In this document: piece by piece, positions 1-7,522 of the stretch
How the letters are laid out: the number at the start of each line of letters is the position of its first letter
How positions within the stretch are numbered: position 1 is the stretch's first letter
Assembly (NCBI GenBank): GCA_001899635.1
Contig: MKVQ01000006.1
Coordinates: 217,835-281,834, forward strand
Source: Myxococcales bacterium 68-20
GTDB taxonomy: Bacteria; Myxococcota_A; Polyangia; Polyangiales; Polyangiaceae
DNA: 64,000 bases
Reading direction: 5' to 3'
Notes under the pieces: generated by a model
Told to the model about the DNA's origin: nothing
The model's database searches: none
Seen by the model: the letters and a program-made list of their open reading frames with translations, nothing else
Position numbers and translations under genes: made by a program

Positions 1-296
1 ACCTTCCCGCGCATCGACGAGAGCTCGACATGCGTGTGCGCATTGACGAGCCCGGGGAAGACGACGCCGCGAACGCGCTCGACCGGCAGGCCGGCGTGCT
101 GCGGCAGCACCGACGTGGCCGGGCCGATCTCGACGACGGTGCCACGCCCATCGACGACGACCGCGCCGTCCGCGATGGACGGCACGTCGCCCGGGAGCAC
201 GTGATCGGCATGCAGGACCCGGACGGCCACGCCGACGTCCAGGCGCCCGTCGTGCGCACCGGAGACGCGAACGCCGTCCGAGCCCGCCGTGGTCAC
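1..296 (-). CDS. mqnX: Probable aminodeoxyfutalosine deaminase, N-terminal part (runs off left edge)
   Basis: Only the first 98 codons are in the window; the rest lies beyond base 1. The start is GTG at 296, which overlaps the TGA of the upstream mqnA-mqnC gene in a GTGA arrangement, so the two are likely translationally coupled. The segment has the usual N-terminal small beta-sandwich of amidohydrolases and reaches FPGLVNAHTHVE, whose H87 and H89 are the first two metal ligands of the superfamily. Deaminases of this family convert aminodeoxyfutalosine to futalosine in one branch of the futalosine menaquinone pathway. The family is read from sequence; the substrate is inferred from the operon. 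Another amidohydrolase, such as an adenosine or guanine deaminase-like enzyme, cannot be excluded from this fragment. Confidence 0.72.
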   Translation of the reverse strand, partial: MTTAGSDGVRVSGAHDGRLDVGVAVRVLHADHVLPGDVPSIADGAVVVDGRGTVVEIGPATSVLPQHAGLPVERVRGVVFPGLVNAHTHVELSSMRGK

Positions 297-2191
297 GACG
301 GCTCCGTCAGCCAGTCGTAGCGCACGTTGCGACGCGTCGCCTTGAAGCCGGCGTCGTTGATCCGCTTCTCGATCGCCTCGGCACCGATGCGGAACGTCGT
401 ACCTGCGCTCGACACGACGTTCTCCTCGAACATCACGCTGCCGAAGTCGTCCGCGCCGAAGCGAAGCGCGACCTGGCCCACCGCCGGGCCCTGCGTGACC
501 CACGAGGCACCGACGTGGTCGACGTTGTCGAGCATGAGCCGCGCGACCGCCTGCGTGCGCAGGTAGAGGTGCGTGCCGTTGTCCCCCGGCGCGATGTGCG
601 TTCCGCTCTCGTGCTGGAAGTCCCAGCAGAAGAAGGCAGTGAAGCCGCCGGTCTCGTCCTGGAGGTCGCGGATCTTCATCAGATGCTGGATGCGCTCCTC
701 CGGAGTGTCGACGGTCCCGTACATCATCGTGGCGCTCGAGCGCAGGCCCATGTGATGCGCGACGCGCATCACGTCGAGCCACTCCGCGCTCGTGCACTTC
801 GCCTTCGCGATCTTCCGGCGGACGCGATCGACGAGGATCTCCGCGCCGCCGCCCGGGACGGAGTCGAGGCCCGCAGCGTGGAGACGCTCGAGCACCCGAC
901 GCACGCTGATCTCCTCGAGCTGCGAGAGATGGATGATCTCCTCCGGCGAGAGCGCGTGGAGACCGAGGCCGTACGCCTTCTTCACCCAGCGGAAGAGGTC
1001 CTCGTACCACTCGATGCGAAGATCGGGGTTGAGCCCACCCTGGAGCAGGATCTGGACACCGCCGGCGTCCTTCACCTCCTGGAGCTTCTGACCGAGCACC
1101 TCGCGCGAGAGGACGTAGCCCTCGGGGTGTCCCACCGGGCGATAGAACGCGCAGAAGCGGCAGCTCGTCGTGCAGACGTTGGTGTAGTTGACGTTGCGAT
1201 CGACGATGTACGTGACGACGCCCTTCGGATGCTTGCGCCGGCGCACGGCGTCCGCCGCGAGGCCGAGCTCGAAGAAGCTGCCCTCACGGAGGAGACGCAC
1301 TCCGTCGGAGGCCGAGAGGCGCTCGCCGTCGGCGGCGCGCAAGAGGATCGAGTCGAGCGACGGACGCGACACCGAGGTGCGCGGCTCCTCGAAGGTCGGC
1401 GTCGCCGCGGGGAGGAGCCCCGCCTTCGCGCCCTCCGACCAGAAGCGCTGAAGCCCCGCGAGCTCCTCGTCTCCGAGGTCGTAGCGAATCGACTCGGTGA
1501 GGTACGAGCGGAGCGACTCCTCCGAGAGGCCGGAGCGCGCCGAGTGCTCGGCCGCGATCTGGTCGGTGCGGGCGAGGCCTTTCTGCTTCGCGATGCGGAA
1601 GAGGTCCTCCTGATCGCGCGAGACCGCGCCGGGGCGGGCGAACCACGCCGCGAAGACGAACGGCAGCCCCGTCCAGTCGAACCAGTCCTCGGCGAGATCG
1701 AGGCGGTAGGGATAGCGGTCCTCGAGATCGAGCGCCGGGTCGCCGATGATCAACGCGCCCGTCCGATCGCCGATCGATGCGATGGCCTGCGGAGGCAGCG
1801 CGCCGAACAGCTTCGGCGCCAGCTTGCGCCGCGCGAGGAGCAGCCGCGTGAGGACGACGCTCGTACGCGACGAGAGGTCGAGCGCGATCGAGTCGAGCTC
1901 GTGGATCGGACGCTCGGCGACGATCGCGACACTCCGCACCTTGCCGCGCGCGCCGATCGCCATGTTGCGAAGCAGGCGGAGCTCGCCCATCGCGGCGGCG
2001 GCAGCGACGGGCAACAGGCCGACGTCGGCCTCGTCCTCCGCCAGTGCTCGCGCGAGCTCGCTCGGAGGAGCGAGGCGCAGATCGACGATCCCCGCGCCCA
2101 GTCCGCGCTCGGCCGCCGCGTCGCCGCGGAAGGCCTCCCAGAGCGGACGCGCGTTGAGGTACTCGACCCCGATGACACGGAGCGTGCTCAC
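293..2191 (-). CDS. mqnA-mqnC: MqnA-MqnC fusion: chorismate dehydratase plus cyclic dehypoxanthine futalosine synthase
   Basis: This 632-aa protein joins two steps of the futalosine menaquinone pathway. Residues 1-265 match the MqnA/MqnD periplasmic-binding-like fold (start RVIGVEYLNARPL), which dehydrates chorismate to 3-enolpyruvylbenzoate. Residues about 275-632 match MqnC, a radical SAM enzyme that cyclises dehypoxanthine futalosine. The iron-sulfur cysteines are C340, C344 and C347 in the CTTSCRFC motif. Each half is about the size of the free-standing enzyme, so the fusion looks complete. The start is GTG at 2191, overlapping the mqnE stop (GTGA); the stop overlaps the next start in the same way. 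MqnA rather than MqnD is chosen because no other MqnA is present here, which is inference. Confidence 0.9.
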   Translation of the reverse strand: MSTLRVIGVEYLNARPLWEAFRGDAAAERGLGAGIVDLRLAPPSELARALAEDEADVGLLPVAAAAAMGELRLLRNMAIGARGKVRSVAIVAERPIHELDSIALDLSSRTSVVLTRLLLARRKLAPKLFGALPPQAIASIGDRTGALIIGDPALDLEDRYPYRLDLAEDWFDWTGLPFVFAAWFARPGAVSRDQEDLFRIAKQKGLARTDQIAAEHSARSGLSEESLRSYLTESIRYDLGDEELAGLQRFWSEGAKAGLLPAATPTFEEPRTSVSRPSLDSILLRAADGERLSASDGVRLLREGSFFELGLAADAVRRRKHPKGVVTYIVDRNVNYTNVCTTSCRFCAFYRPVGHPEGYVLSREVLGQKLQEVKDAGGVQILLQGGLNPDLRIEWYEDLFRWVKKAYGLGLHALSPEEIIHLSQLEEISVRRVLERLHAAGLDSVPGGGAEILVDRVRRKIAKAKCTSAEWLDVMRVAHHMGLRSSATMMYGTVDTPEERIQHLMKIRDLQDETGGFTAFFCWDFQHESGTHIAPGDNGTHLYLRTQAVARLMLDNVDHVGASWVTQGPAVGQVALRFGADDFGSVMFEENVVSSAGTTFRIGAEAIEKRINDAGFKATRRNVRYDWLTEPS

Positions 2192-3330
2192 GACACCACC
2201 TGCAGCGCGCGCTTGCGATCGCGGACCTTCATCGACGCCTCCGGGGCGGCAGCCTTCGGGTGCTCGCGCACCACGTTGTAGAGCGTGTCACGCTCGATCG
2301 GCGTCCGACCGGCTTCGCGGATGAGGCGCACGAGCTCGTCGTACCCGAGCGCGCCGGGCGATCGAGTGCCGGCTGCCTTGTAGATCGTCTCGTGCACGAT
2401 CGTTCCGTCGATGTCGTCCGCTCCGAAGCGGAGCGCGATCTGCGCGACGTCGGGGGTGAGACTGACCCAGTACGCCTTGATGTGCTCGACGTTGTCGAGC
2501 AAGAGGCGGCTCACCGCGAGCGTCCGGAGGTCGTCGACCGCCGTGGGCGCGGGGAGGTTCTTCATCCCGTTGCCGTCCGGGTGGAACGCGAGCGGGATGA
2601 AGGCCTGGAAGCCCTTCGTCTCGTCCTGCAGCGCGCGGACACGAAGGATGTGGTCGACGCGATGGGCGAACGTCTCGATGTGCCCATAGAGCATCGTCAC
2701 GTTCGAGCGCATCCCCATCGAGTGGGCGACGCGGTGGACCTCGAGGTACTCGTCGGCGTTCGCCTTGTCGTGCGAGATGCGCTTGCGGACGTCCTCATCG
2801 AAGATCTCGGCGCCGCCGCCGGGCAGGCTGTCGAGCCCCGCCGCTCGGAGGCGCTCGAGCACCTCGCGGACGGTCATCTTGTAGTGCTGCGCGAAGAAGT
2901 GGATCTCGACCCCGGTGAAGCACTTGAGGTGCACGTTCGAGTCGATCCGCTTGAAGCCCTTCAGCAGCTCCTCGTAGTACGAGAACGGAAGCCCCGGATG
3001 CAGGCCGTTGACGACGTGCACCTCGGTGGGCGGGTCGTCCTTGCGATCCTCGAGGTGCTTCCACGCCTCCTCGAGCGACATCGTGTGCGCGCCCGGCATG
3101 TGCGCCTCGAGCTTCGCGAAGGAGCAGAAGAGGCAGGACGCGACGCAGACGTTCGTGACCTCGACGCGCATGTTGCGGTTGAAGTACGTGCGGTCGCCAT
3201 GGCGCTTCTCGCGGACCTCGTTCGCGAGCTGCCCGACGGCGAGGAGGTCGGGCTCGTGGAAGAGCGCGAGGCCGTCGTCGAACGACAGGCGCTCGCCCTG
3301 GCGAACCTTCTGGCGAATCGAATCAAGCAT
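2188..3330 (-). CDS. mqnE: Aminofutalosine synthase MqnE (radical SAM)
   Basis: MqnE adds a SAM-derived adenosyl radical to 3-enolpyruvylbenzoate and forms aminofutalosine, the committed step of this menaquinone route. The 380-aa protein has the radical SAM cluster motif CVASCLFC (C62, C66, C69), the GLHPGLP and PGGGAEIF segments of the MqnE/MqnC/CofH group, and the C-terminal QIALRFGADDIDGT block. I chose ATG at 3330, which has GAGG six bases upstream; an in-frame GTG at 3348 would add six residues. The gene overlaps the 3' end of the barrel-less paralogue upstream and the GTG of mqnA-mqnC downstream, so it sits in the middle of a tightly coupled operon. Confidence 0.92.
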   Translation of the reverse strand: MLDSIRQKVRQGERLSFDDGLALFHEPDLLAVGQLANEVREKRHGDRTYFNRNMRVEVTNVCVASCLFCSFAKLEAHMPGAHTMSLEEAWKHLEDRKDDPPTEVHVVNGLHPGLPFSYYEELLKGFKRIDSNVHLKCFTGVEIHFFAQHYKMTVREVLERLRAAGLDSLPGGGAEIFDEDVRKRISHDKANADEYLEVHRVAHSMGMRSNVTMLYGHIETFAHRVDHILRVRALQDETKGFQAFIPLAFHPDGNGMKNLPAPTAVDDLRTLAVSRLLLDNVEHIKAYWVSLTPDVAQIALRFGADDIDGTIVHETIYKAAGTRSPGALGYDELVRLIREAGRTPIERDTLYNVVREHPKAAAPEASMKVRDRKRALQVVS

Positions 3331-3898
3331 GAACGGCCTCGGCTTCACTGGAAGAGATCGACGTGCCGGCGCCAGCCTCGTCGACGAACTCGCACGACCG
3401 CCCCGCGTTGCGGATCAGGGCGGCGATCTCGCGGCGCCTGAGCGCGCTCGCGGCGACCATCCCCTGCCCCTTCACCTTCTTCAGCTCGTCTTCGGAGATG
3501 AGGAGGCCGCTCTTGCGCGTGATCGGTCCGGTCAGATCGGTCGCTCCGAAGCCGAGCGCGACCTGCGCGAGCTCGAAGCCCTTCTCGCCCCAGTCGACGC
3601 CGATCCGGGCAGCGGTAGGTCCGGTGATGCGTGCGATGGCGACGGCGCGAAGGAGCTCGAGCTCGTTCACCGCATCGCGGACCCAGAGGACGTCGCTCGA
3701 TGCCGTGGGGTGCACCCGCACGACCTCGCCGCCCTCGCGCGTGCGGACCGCGTCGGCGACCGCACCGAGCGCGAGGAGGTCGATCTCCCCGAGGGACGCG
3801 ATGAGCGAGCGAACCGCGTCGAGGTCGCCGCGCTCTCGCGCAGGTAGGATCGGTGCGAGGCCGGCGCGTGCGATCGCCTGCTCGACGAAGCGTGTCAT
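3323..3898 (-). CDS. Small MqnE/MqnC-like protein lacking the radical SAM barrel
   Basis: This 191-aa protein has no CxxxCxxC motif and no TIM-barrel core, but both ends resemble its neighbour MqnE. Residues about 25-60 (DLLALGAVADAVR) align with the MqnE N-terminal helix region (DLLAVGQLANEVR). Residues about 80-180 (ELAQVALGFGATDLTGP, then EIAALIRNAGR) align with the MqnE C-terminal region (DVAQIALRFGADDIDGT, then ELVRLIREAGR). It reads like an MqnE from which the catalytic middle has been removed. The ATG at 3898 overlaps the ubiX stop (ATGA) and the 3' end overlaps mqnE, so it is made in step with the pathway. A role as assembly partner or substrate-binding subunit is inference only. The frame is intact, so it is not obviously a pseudogene. 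Confidence 0.75.
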   Translation of the reverse strand: MTRFVEQAIARAGLAPILPARERGDLDAVRSLIASLGEIDLLALGAVADAVRTREGGEVVRVHPTASSDVLWVRDAVNELELLRAVAIARITGPTAARIGVDWGEKGFELAQVALGFGATDLTGPITRKSGLLISEDELKKVKGQGMVAASALRRREIAALIRNAGRSCEFVDEAGAGTSISSSEAEAVHA

Positions 3899-4497
3899 GA
3901 TCGACCTTCCTTCTCGTTCTTCGTTCCCCATCGCGAGATCAGATCGTGCTCGAGCCCGAGATGATCGAGGACGCGCCCGACGACCGTGTCGAGCAGCCCG
4001 TCGACGCCCTCCGGCTTCCCGTAGAAGGACGGCATCGCCGGCATGATCGTCGCTCCGACGCGCGCGAGCGCGGTCAGGTTCTCGAGGTGGATCACCGACA
4101 GCGGCGTCTCGCGCGGCACGATGACGAGCGTACGGCGCTCCTTGATCATGACGTCCGCCGCGCGCGTGAGCAGGGTGTCCGAGATACCGTGAGCGACGCG
4201 AGCGCAGGTGCCCATCGAGCACGGGACGATCGCCATCGCATCCCAGCCGGCGCTGCCGCTGGCGAACGGCGCCTTGTAGTCACGCATCCCGTAGATCGGG
4301 AAGTCGATCGCCTCGCGGAGATCGCCGCCACACTCGAGCGCCCAGACCTCCGGTGCGGTGGCCGAAAGACAGACGCCGACCTCGACGTCCCCCACCGAGC
4401 GGACGCGGTCCGACAGGAAGGAGAGCAGCCGGCGCGCATAAGGAGCTCCGCTCGCGCCGGTGATCCCGACGACGATCTTTCGCTTCTTCCGGCTCAT
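3895..4497 (-). CDS. ubiX: UbiX-family flavin prenyltransferase
   Basis: UbiX prenylates FMN to make the cofactor used by UbiD-type decarboxylases. The 200-aa protein has the usual family length and starts with the flavin-binding GITGASGAPYA segment (residues 11-21). It also carries the PCSMGTCARVAHGISDTL region and RETPLSVIHLEN of the family. ATG at 4497 overlaps the stop of the UbiD-MenG gene (ATGA) and its own stop overlaps the next gene the same way. Its place directly behind the UbiD domain gene indicates that it supplies prenyl-FMN for decarboxylation of the prenylated dihydroxynaphthoate in menaquinone synthesis. Confidence 0.92.
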   Translation of the reverse strand: MSRKKRKIVVGITGASGAPYARRLLSFLSDRVRSVGDVEVGVCLSATAPEVWALECGGDLREAIDFPIYGMRDYKAPFASGSAGWDAMAIVPCSMGTCARVAHGISDTLLTRAADVMIKERRTLVIVPRETPLSVIHLENLTALARVGATIMPAMPSFYGKPEGVDGLLDTVVGRVLDHLGLEHDLISRWGTKNEKEGRS

Positions 4498-6725
4498 TGC
4501 GCGGCCTCCTCCCGTGCACCCGCGCCCCCGCGCACGATCGCCAACATGCCGAGCGTGAGGTCGACGGCGTCGACCGGGCCGAAGCCCTCCTCCTCGAGCA
4601 GGCGTTCGTACGCCTCGCGCGTGACGAAGCCCTCCATGCTCTCGGCGAGGTACTCGTACGCCTCGCGATCCTTCGCGATCGTCGCACCGAGGACCGGCAG
4701 CGCATAGCGAAGCCCTGCGCCGTGAACGAGGCGCGAGACGGCGCCGCGCGGGCGGAACAGCTCGAGGGTCGCGAACACCCCGCCCGGAGCGAGCACACGC
4801 CGCACCTCGCGCATGCCACGCCGGAGATCGGCGAGGTTGCGGACGCCGAACCCGCAGACGACCGCATCGAAGGAGCCGTCCTCGAACGGAAGCTCGAGCG
4901 CGTCGCCGACGACGCACTCGACGTTCCGCACCTTCGGGCGGCCGAGCGCGAGCATCTTCTCGGACGCATCGCACGCAATGATGTGCGCCTGGGGGAACGC
5001 CTCTTCGATGAGAGCGGCGAAGTCGAGGGTGCCGGCGCAGAGATCGAGCACACGCGGGCGCGAGCGCGACTCGAGCGTGGGCCGGATCATCTCGAGCGTA
5101 CGCGCGCGCCAGCGGCGATCGATCCCGAGCGACATCACTCGGTTCAGGCGATCGTAGTTCGGCGCGATCCGGTCGAACATCTCCCGGTTCCCGTCGGCGT
5201 GCTCGACGGGCGCGGCTGCGCGACGAGAGAGGTCGGCCTCCACTCGCGGCGTCTGCGCGCCGCTCGCCTGCCTGCCGAGCGGGATCCCGAGCTCAGACCA
5301 CATCGCGTCGACGCGTGCCTTGACGACCTCGCTCTGGACGCAGACGTCCGGCCAGTCACGCTTGTAGCCCTCCTCGGGCCACTTCTTCGTGCCGTCGATC
5401 GCCATCTTCCCGCCCCAGAGCGCCTGGCTCGCGCCGTGGTCGAGCTGATCGACGGGGCCGTCGACCATCGAGATGTCGCGCTTCGGATCGAGGTTGGCGA
5501 GGAGGCGCCAGGCGACCTCGCCCGTGTCCTGCACGTTGACGTCGTCATCGACGACGCAGATGACCTTCGTGAAGGACATCTGCCCCGCGCCCCAGAGGCC
5601 GTGGGCGATGCGCGTCGCGTGGTGCGGGTACTGCTTCTTGATCGAGATGATCGCGAGGTTGTGGAACGCGCCTTCGATCGGGAGGTTCATGTCCACGACC
5701 TCCGGGAACATCATCCGGAGGAGCGGAAGGAAGAGGCGCTCGGTGGCCTTGCCGAGCCACGCGTCCTCCATCGGCGGCGGGCCGACGAGGGTAGACGGGT
5801 AGACGGCGTTCTTCCGATGCGTGACGCACGTGACGTGGAAGCGCGGGAAGCCCTCGACCGGCGTGTAGTAGCCGGTGTGATCGCCGAACGGTCCCTCGTC
5901 GAAGAGGGGCTCGCTCGGATCGACGTAGCCCTCGAGCACGAAGTCCGCGCAGGCGGGCACCTCGAGGTCCACCGTCTTGCAGCGCACGTGCTCGACCGAT
6001 CGACCGCGGAGGAAGCCGGCGAACATCCACTCGTCGATCCCGTCGGGGAGCGGCGCGGTCGCGGCGTACGTCAGCGCGGGATCGCCGCCGAAGGCGACCG
6101 CGACCTCGAGGCGCTTGCCGAGCTCCTTCGCGCGACGGAAGTGACGCGCTCCGGTCTTGTGGATCTGCCAGTGCATCGCCGTCGTGCGCCGGTCGATGCG
6201 CTGCATGCGGTACATGCCGATGTTGCGCGCGCCGGTGTCCGGATCGCGCGTGATCACGTTCGGCAGCGTGAAGAAGGGGCCGCCGTCCTTCGGCCACGTC
6301 GTCATCACCGGAAGCGCATCGAGATCGACGGCGTCGCCCTCGAGCACGACCTCCTGACACGGCGCTCGCGAGGCCTTCCGCGGCACGGCGTGGCTCAACG
6401 CGGGGAGCTTCTTCGCCATCTCCGCGAGCTCGCGGGCGCTGCCGGGCGCCTTCGTGTGGACGAGCTCCGCGATCGCTCTCGCGTGCTCCTCGAGGTCCTT
6501 CACGCCGAGCGCGAGGGACATGCGCCTCCGCGACCCGTAGGCGTTGATGAGGAGCGGAAACCGCGACCCCTTCGGCCGCTCGAAGAGAAGGGCGGGCCCA
6601 CCGGCCTTCATCGTCCGGTCTGCGATTTCGGCGATCTCCAGATGGGGATCGACTTCTCTCTGGATCCGCACGAGCTCACCCTCGCGCTCGAGGGTGGCCA
6701 CGAAGGCGCTCAGGCCGTCGTACAT
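4494..6725 (-). CDS. ubiD-menG: UbiD-MenG fusion: menaquinone decarboxylase plus demethylmenaquinone methyltransferase
   Basis: The 743-aa protein carries two late steps of menaquinone synthesis in one chain. Residues 1-485 form a UbiD-type prenyl-FMN decarboxylase, with NIGMYRMQ, EGPFGDHTGYYTP and LPIEGAFHNLAIISI blocks. After a short linker (about 486-512), residues 513-743 are a UbiE/MenG methyltransferase with the family start REMFDRIAPNYDRLN, the SAM-binding segment VLDLCAGTLDFA (559-570) and GFGVRNLADL. The usual GTG of motif I reads GTL here. It is the first gene of the operon; AAGGA lies eight bases before ATG 6725. UbiX, encoded next, would supply its cofactor. Both halves are near full family length. 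Confidence 0.92.
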   Translation of the reverse strand: MYDGLSAFVATLEREGELVRIQREVDPHLEIAEIADRTMKAGGPALLFERPKGSRFPLLINAYGSRRRMSLALGVKDLEEHARAIAELVHTKAPGSARELAEMAKKLPALSHAVPRKASRAPCQEVVLEGDAVDLDALPVMTTWPKDGGPFFTLPNVITRDPDTGARNIGMYRMQRIDRRTTAMHWQIHKTGARHFRRAKELGKRLEVAVAFGGDPALTYAATAPLPDGIDEWMFAGFLRGRSVEHVRCKTVDLEVPACADFVLEGYVDPSEPLFDEGPFGDHTGYYTPVEGFPRFHVTCVTHRKNAVYPSTLVGPPPMEDAWLGKATERLFLPLLRMMFPEVVDMNLPIEGAFHNLAIISIKKQYPHHATRIAHGLWGAGQMSFTKVICVVDDDVNVQDTGEVAWRLLANLDPKRDISMVDGPVDQLDHGASQALWGGKMAIDGTKKWPEEGYKRDWPDVCVQSEVVKARVDAMWSELGIPLGRQASGAQTPRVEADLSRRAAAPVEHADGNREMFDRIAPNYDRLNRVMSLGIDRRWRARTLEMIRPTLESRSRPRVLDLCAGTLDFAALIEEAFPQAHIIACDASEKMLALGRPKVRNVECVVGDALELPFEDGSFDAVVCGFGVRNLADLRRGMREVRRVLAPGGVFATLELFRPRGAVSRLVHGAGLRYALPVLGATIAKDREAYEYLAESMEGFVTREAYERLLEEEGFGPVDAVDLTLGMLAIVRGGAGAREEAAQ

Positions 6726-6761
6726 GACGCTTTTCCTTGCGGTTCTTGGGGGCTCGGAAGT

Positions 6762-6777
6762 TTCAAAATCTTTTGAA
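6762..6777. promoter_or_regulatory. Inverted repeat at the predicted start of the menaquinone operon (candidate operator)
   Basis: TTCAAAA, two bases, then TTTTGAA gives perfect 7-bp arms. The repeat lies just downstream of the -10 element, so it would cover the predicted transcription start at about 6775. Its placement suits a repressor site, or a small hairpin at the mRNA 5' end. The binding protein is unknown. Confidence 0.5.
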
Positions 6778-6781
6778 GGCT

Positions 6782-6809
6782 CTTATAGGCCGCATCGACG
6801 AGGCGTCAA
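6782..6809 (-). promoter_or_regulatory. Sigma-70-like promoter of the menaquinone operon
   Basis: On the minus strand TTGACG (6809-6804) and TATAAG (6787-6782) are separated by 16 bases; each hexamer matches the consensus at five of six positions. The predicted transcription start is near 6775, about 50 bases before ATG 6725. The region is AT-richer than its surroundings. Confidence 0.65.
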
Positions 6810-6873
6810 GCGTCCGTGATTCCGCAGTGGATCCCGTGTCCTCGCCGCACCTCTCGCCTTACGTTGGTCGGAC

Positions 6874-7398
6874 ATGAAGCCCGGCGACCATCCCGAGTTC
6901 TTCCGCTTCCCTCCCCCCGAAGGACGCTCGCGGGAGAGCAAGATCCGCCTCGACAGCGAGGGCCGCTTCTTCGATCACGACTCGCCCGTCGAGCATCCGA
7001 AGCTCGCCGCCGCGCTCCACACGTGGATCTCGCGCCATCCCGACGACGGGCGCTACATCCTCACGAACGGCTACGACTGGACGTACTTCACCGTCGACGA
7101 CGTCCCCTTCTTCGTCCGCAGCATCAAGACCGAGCGCGAAGGCTGCGGAGGCGGGCCCGAGGCCTGCGATGCCATCCTGATCCTGAGCGACGGCACCGAA
7201 GAGCCGCTCGAGCCGAGCACCGTCCGGGTCGGCCCCCTGGGCGACCTCTACCTCGAGGTGAAGCACGAGACGAAGGACGGCCCCTTCGACGCGAAGATGA
7301 CCCGCTTCGCGCAGACCCAGCTCGGTCCCTTCCTCACCGAAGAGGAGGGCGCCGCGGTGCTCACGACGCGACGGGGTCGGGTACGCCTCCCGGCGTGA
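6874..7398 (+). CDS. DUF1285-like protein
   Basis: The 174-aa soluble protein has no signal peptide or membrane segment. It resembles DUF1285 proteins: an early block DSEGRFFDHDSPVEHPKL, then DGRYILTNGYDWTYFTVDDVPFFVRSI, followed by a beta-rich C-terminal half. The biochemical role of DUF1285 is not established. It is transcribed divergently from the menaquinone operon, with 148 bases between the two starts that must hold both promoters. The Shine-Dalgarno sequence before ATG 6874 is weak. No operon partner is evident, since the next gene starts 125 bases downstream after an AT-richer patch. Confidence 0.65.
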   Translation: MKPGDHPEFFRFPPPEGRSRESKIRLDSEGRFFDHDSPVEHPKLAAALHTWISRHPDDGRYILTNGYDWTYFTVDDVPFFVRSIKTEREGCGGGPEACDAILILSDGTEEPLEPSTVRVGPLGDLYLEVKHETKDGPFDAKMTRFAQTQLGPFLTEEEGAAVLTTRRGRVRLPA

Positions 7399-7522
7399 GC
7401 CGGCCGTGGCTCCGCGTGCCGAACCGGCCAAAAATCAGCGGCCGCGCGCCCCCTGGAATCGAGCGCCATATCAAGCGATTGACCTACTAAAATTCGTGTT
7501 TTCGGCTAGGATACGCGCCGAG

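Noticed and set aside
515-2281. Long plus-strand frame (588 codons) opposite mqnA-mqnC
   Set aside because: It is rich in Arg/Asp/Glu/Leu without any family pattern. It mirrors the codon bias of the real minus-strand gene, as do the other long opposite-strand frames in the window.
4497-6776. 759-codon plus-strand frame opposite ubiD-menG
   Set aside because: The translation lacks folds or motifs and is explained by the high GC third positions of the minus-strand fusion gene.
7479-7512. TTGACC and TAGGAT upstream of the serA-like gene as a sigma-70 promoter
   Set aside because: The spacing is 22 bases, too long for a standard promoter. The patch is AT-rich and may hold the promoter, but the hexamers cannot be assigned.
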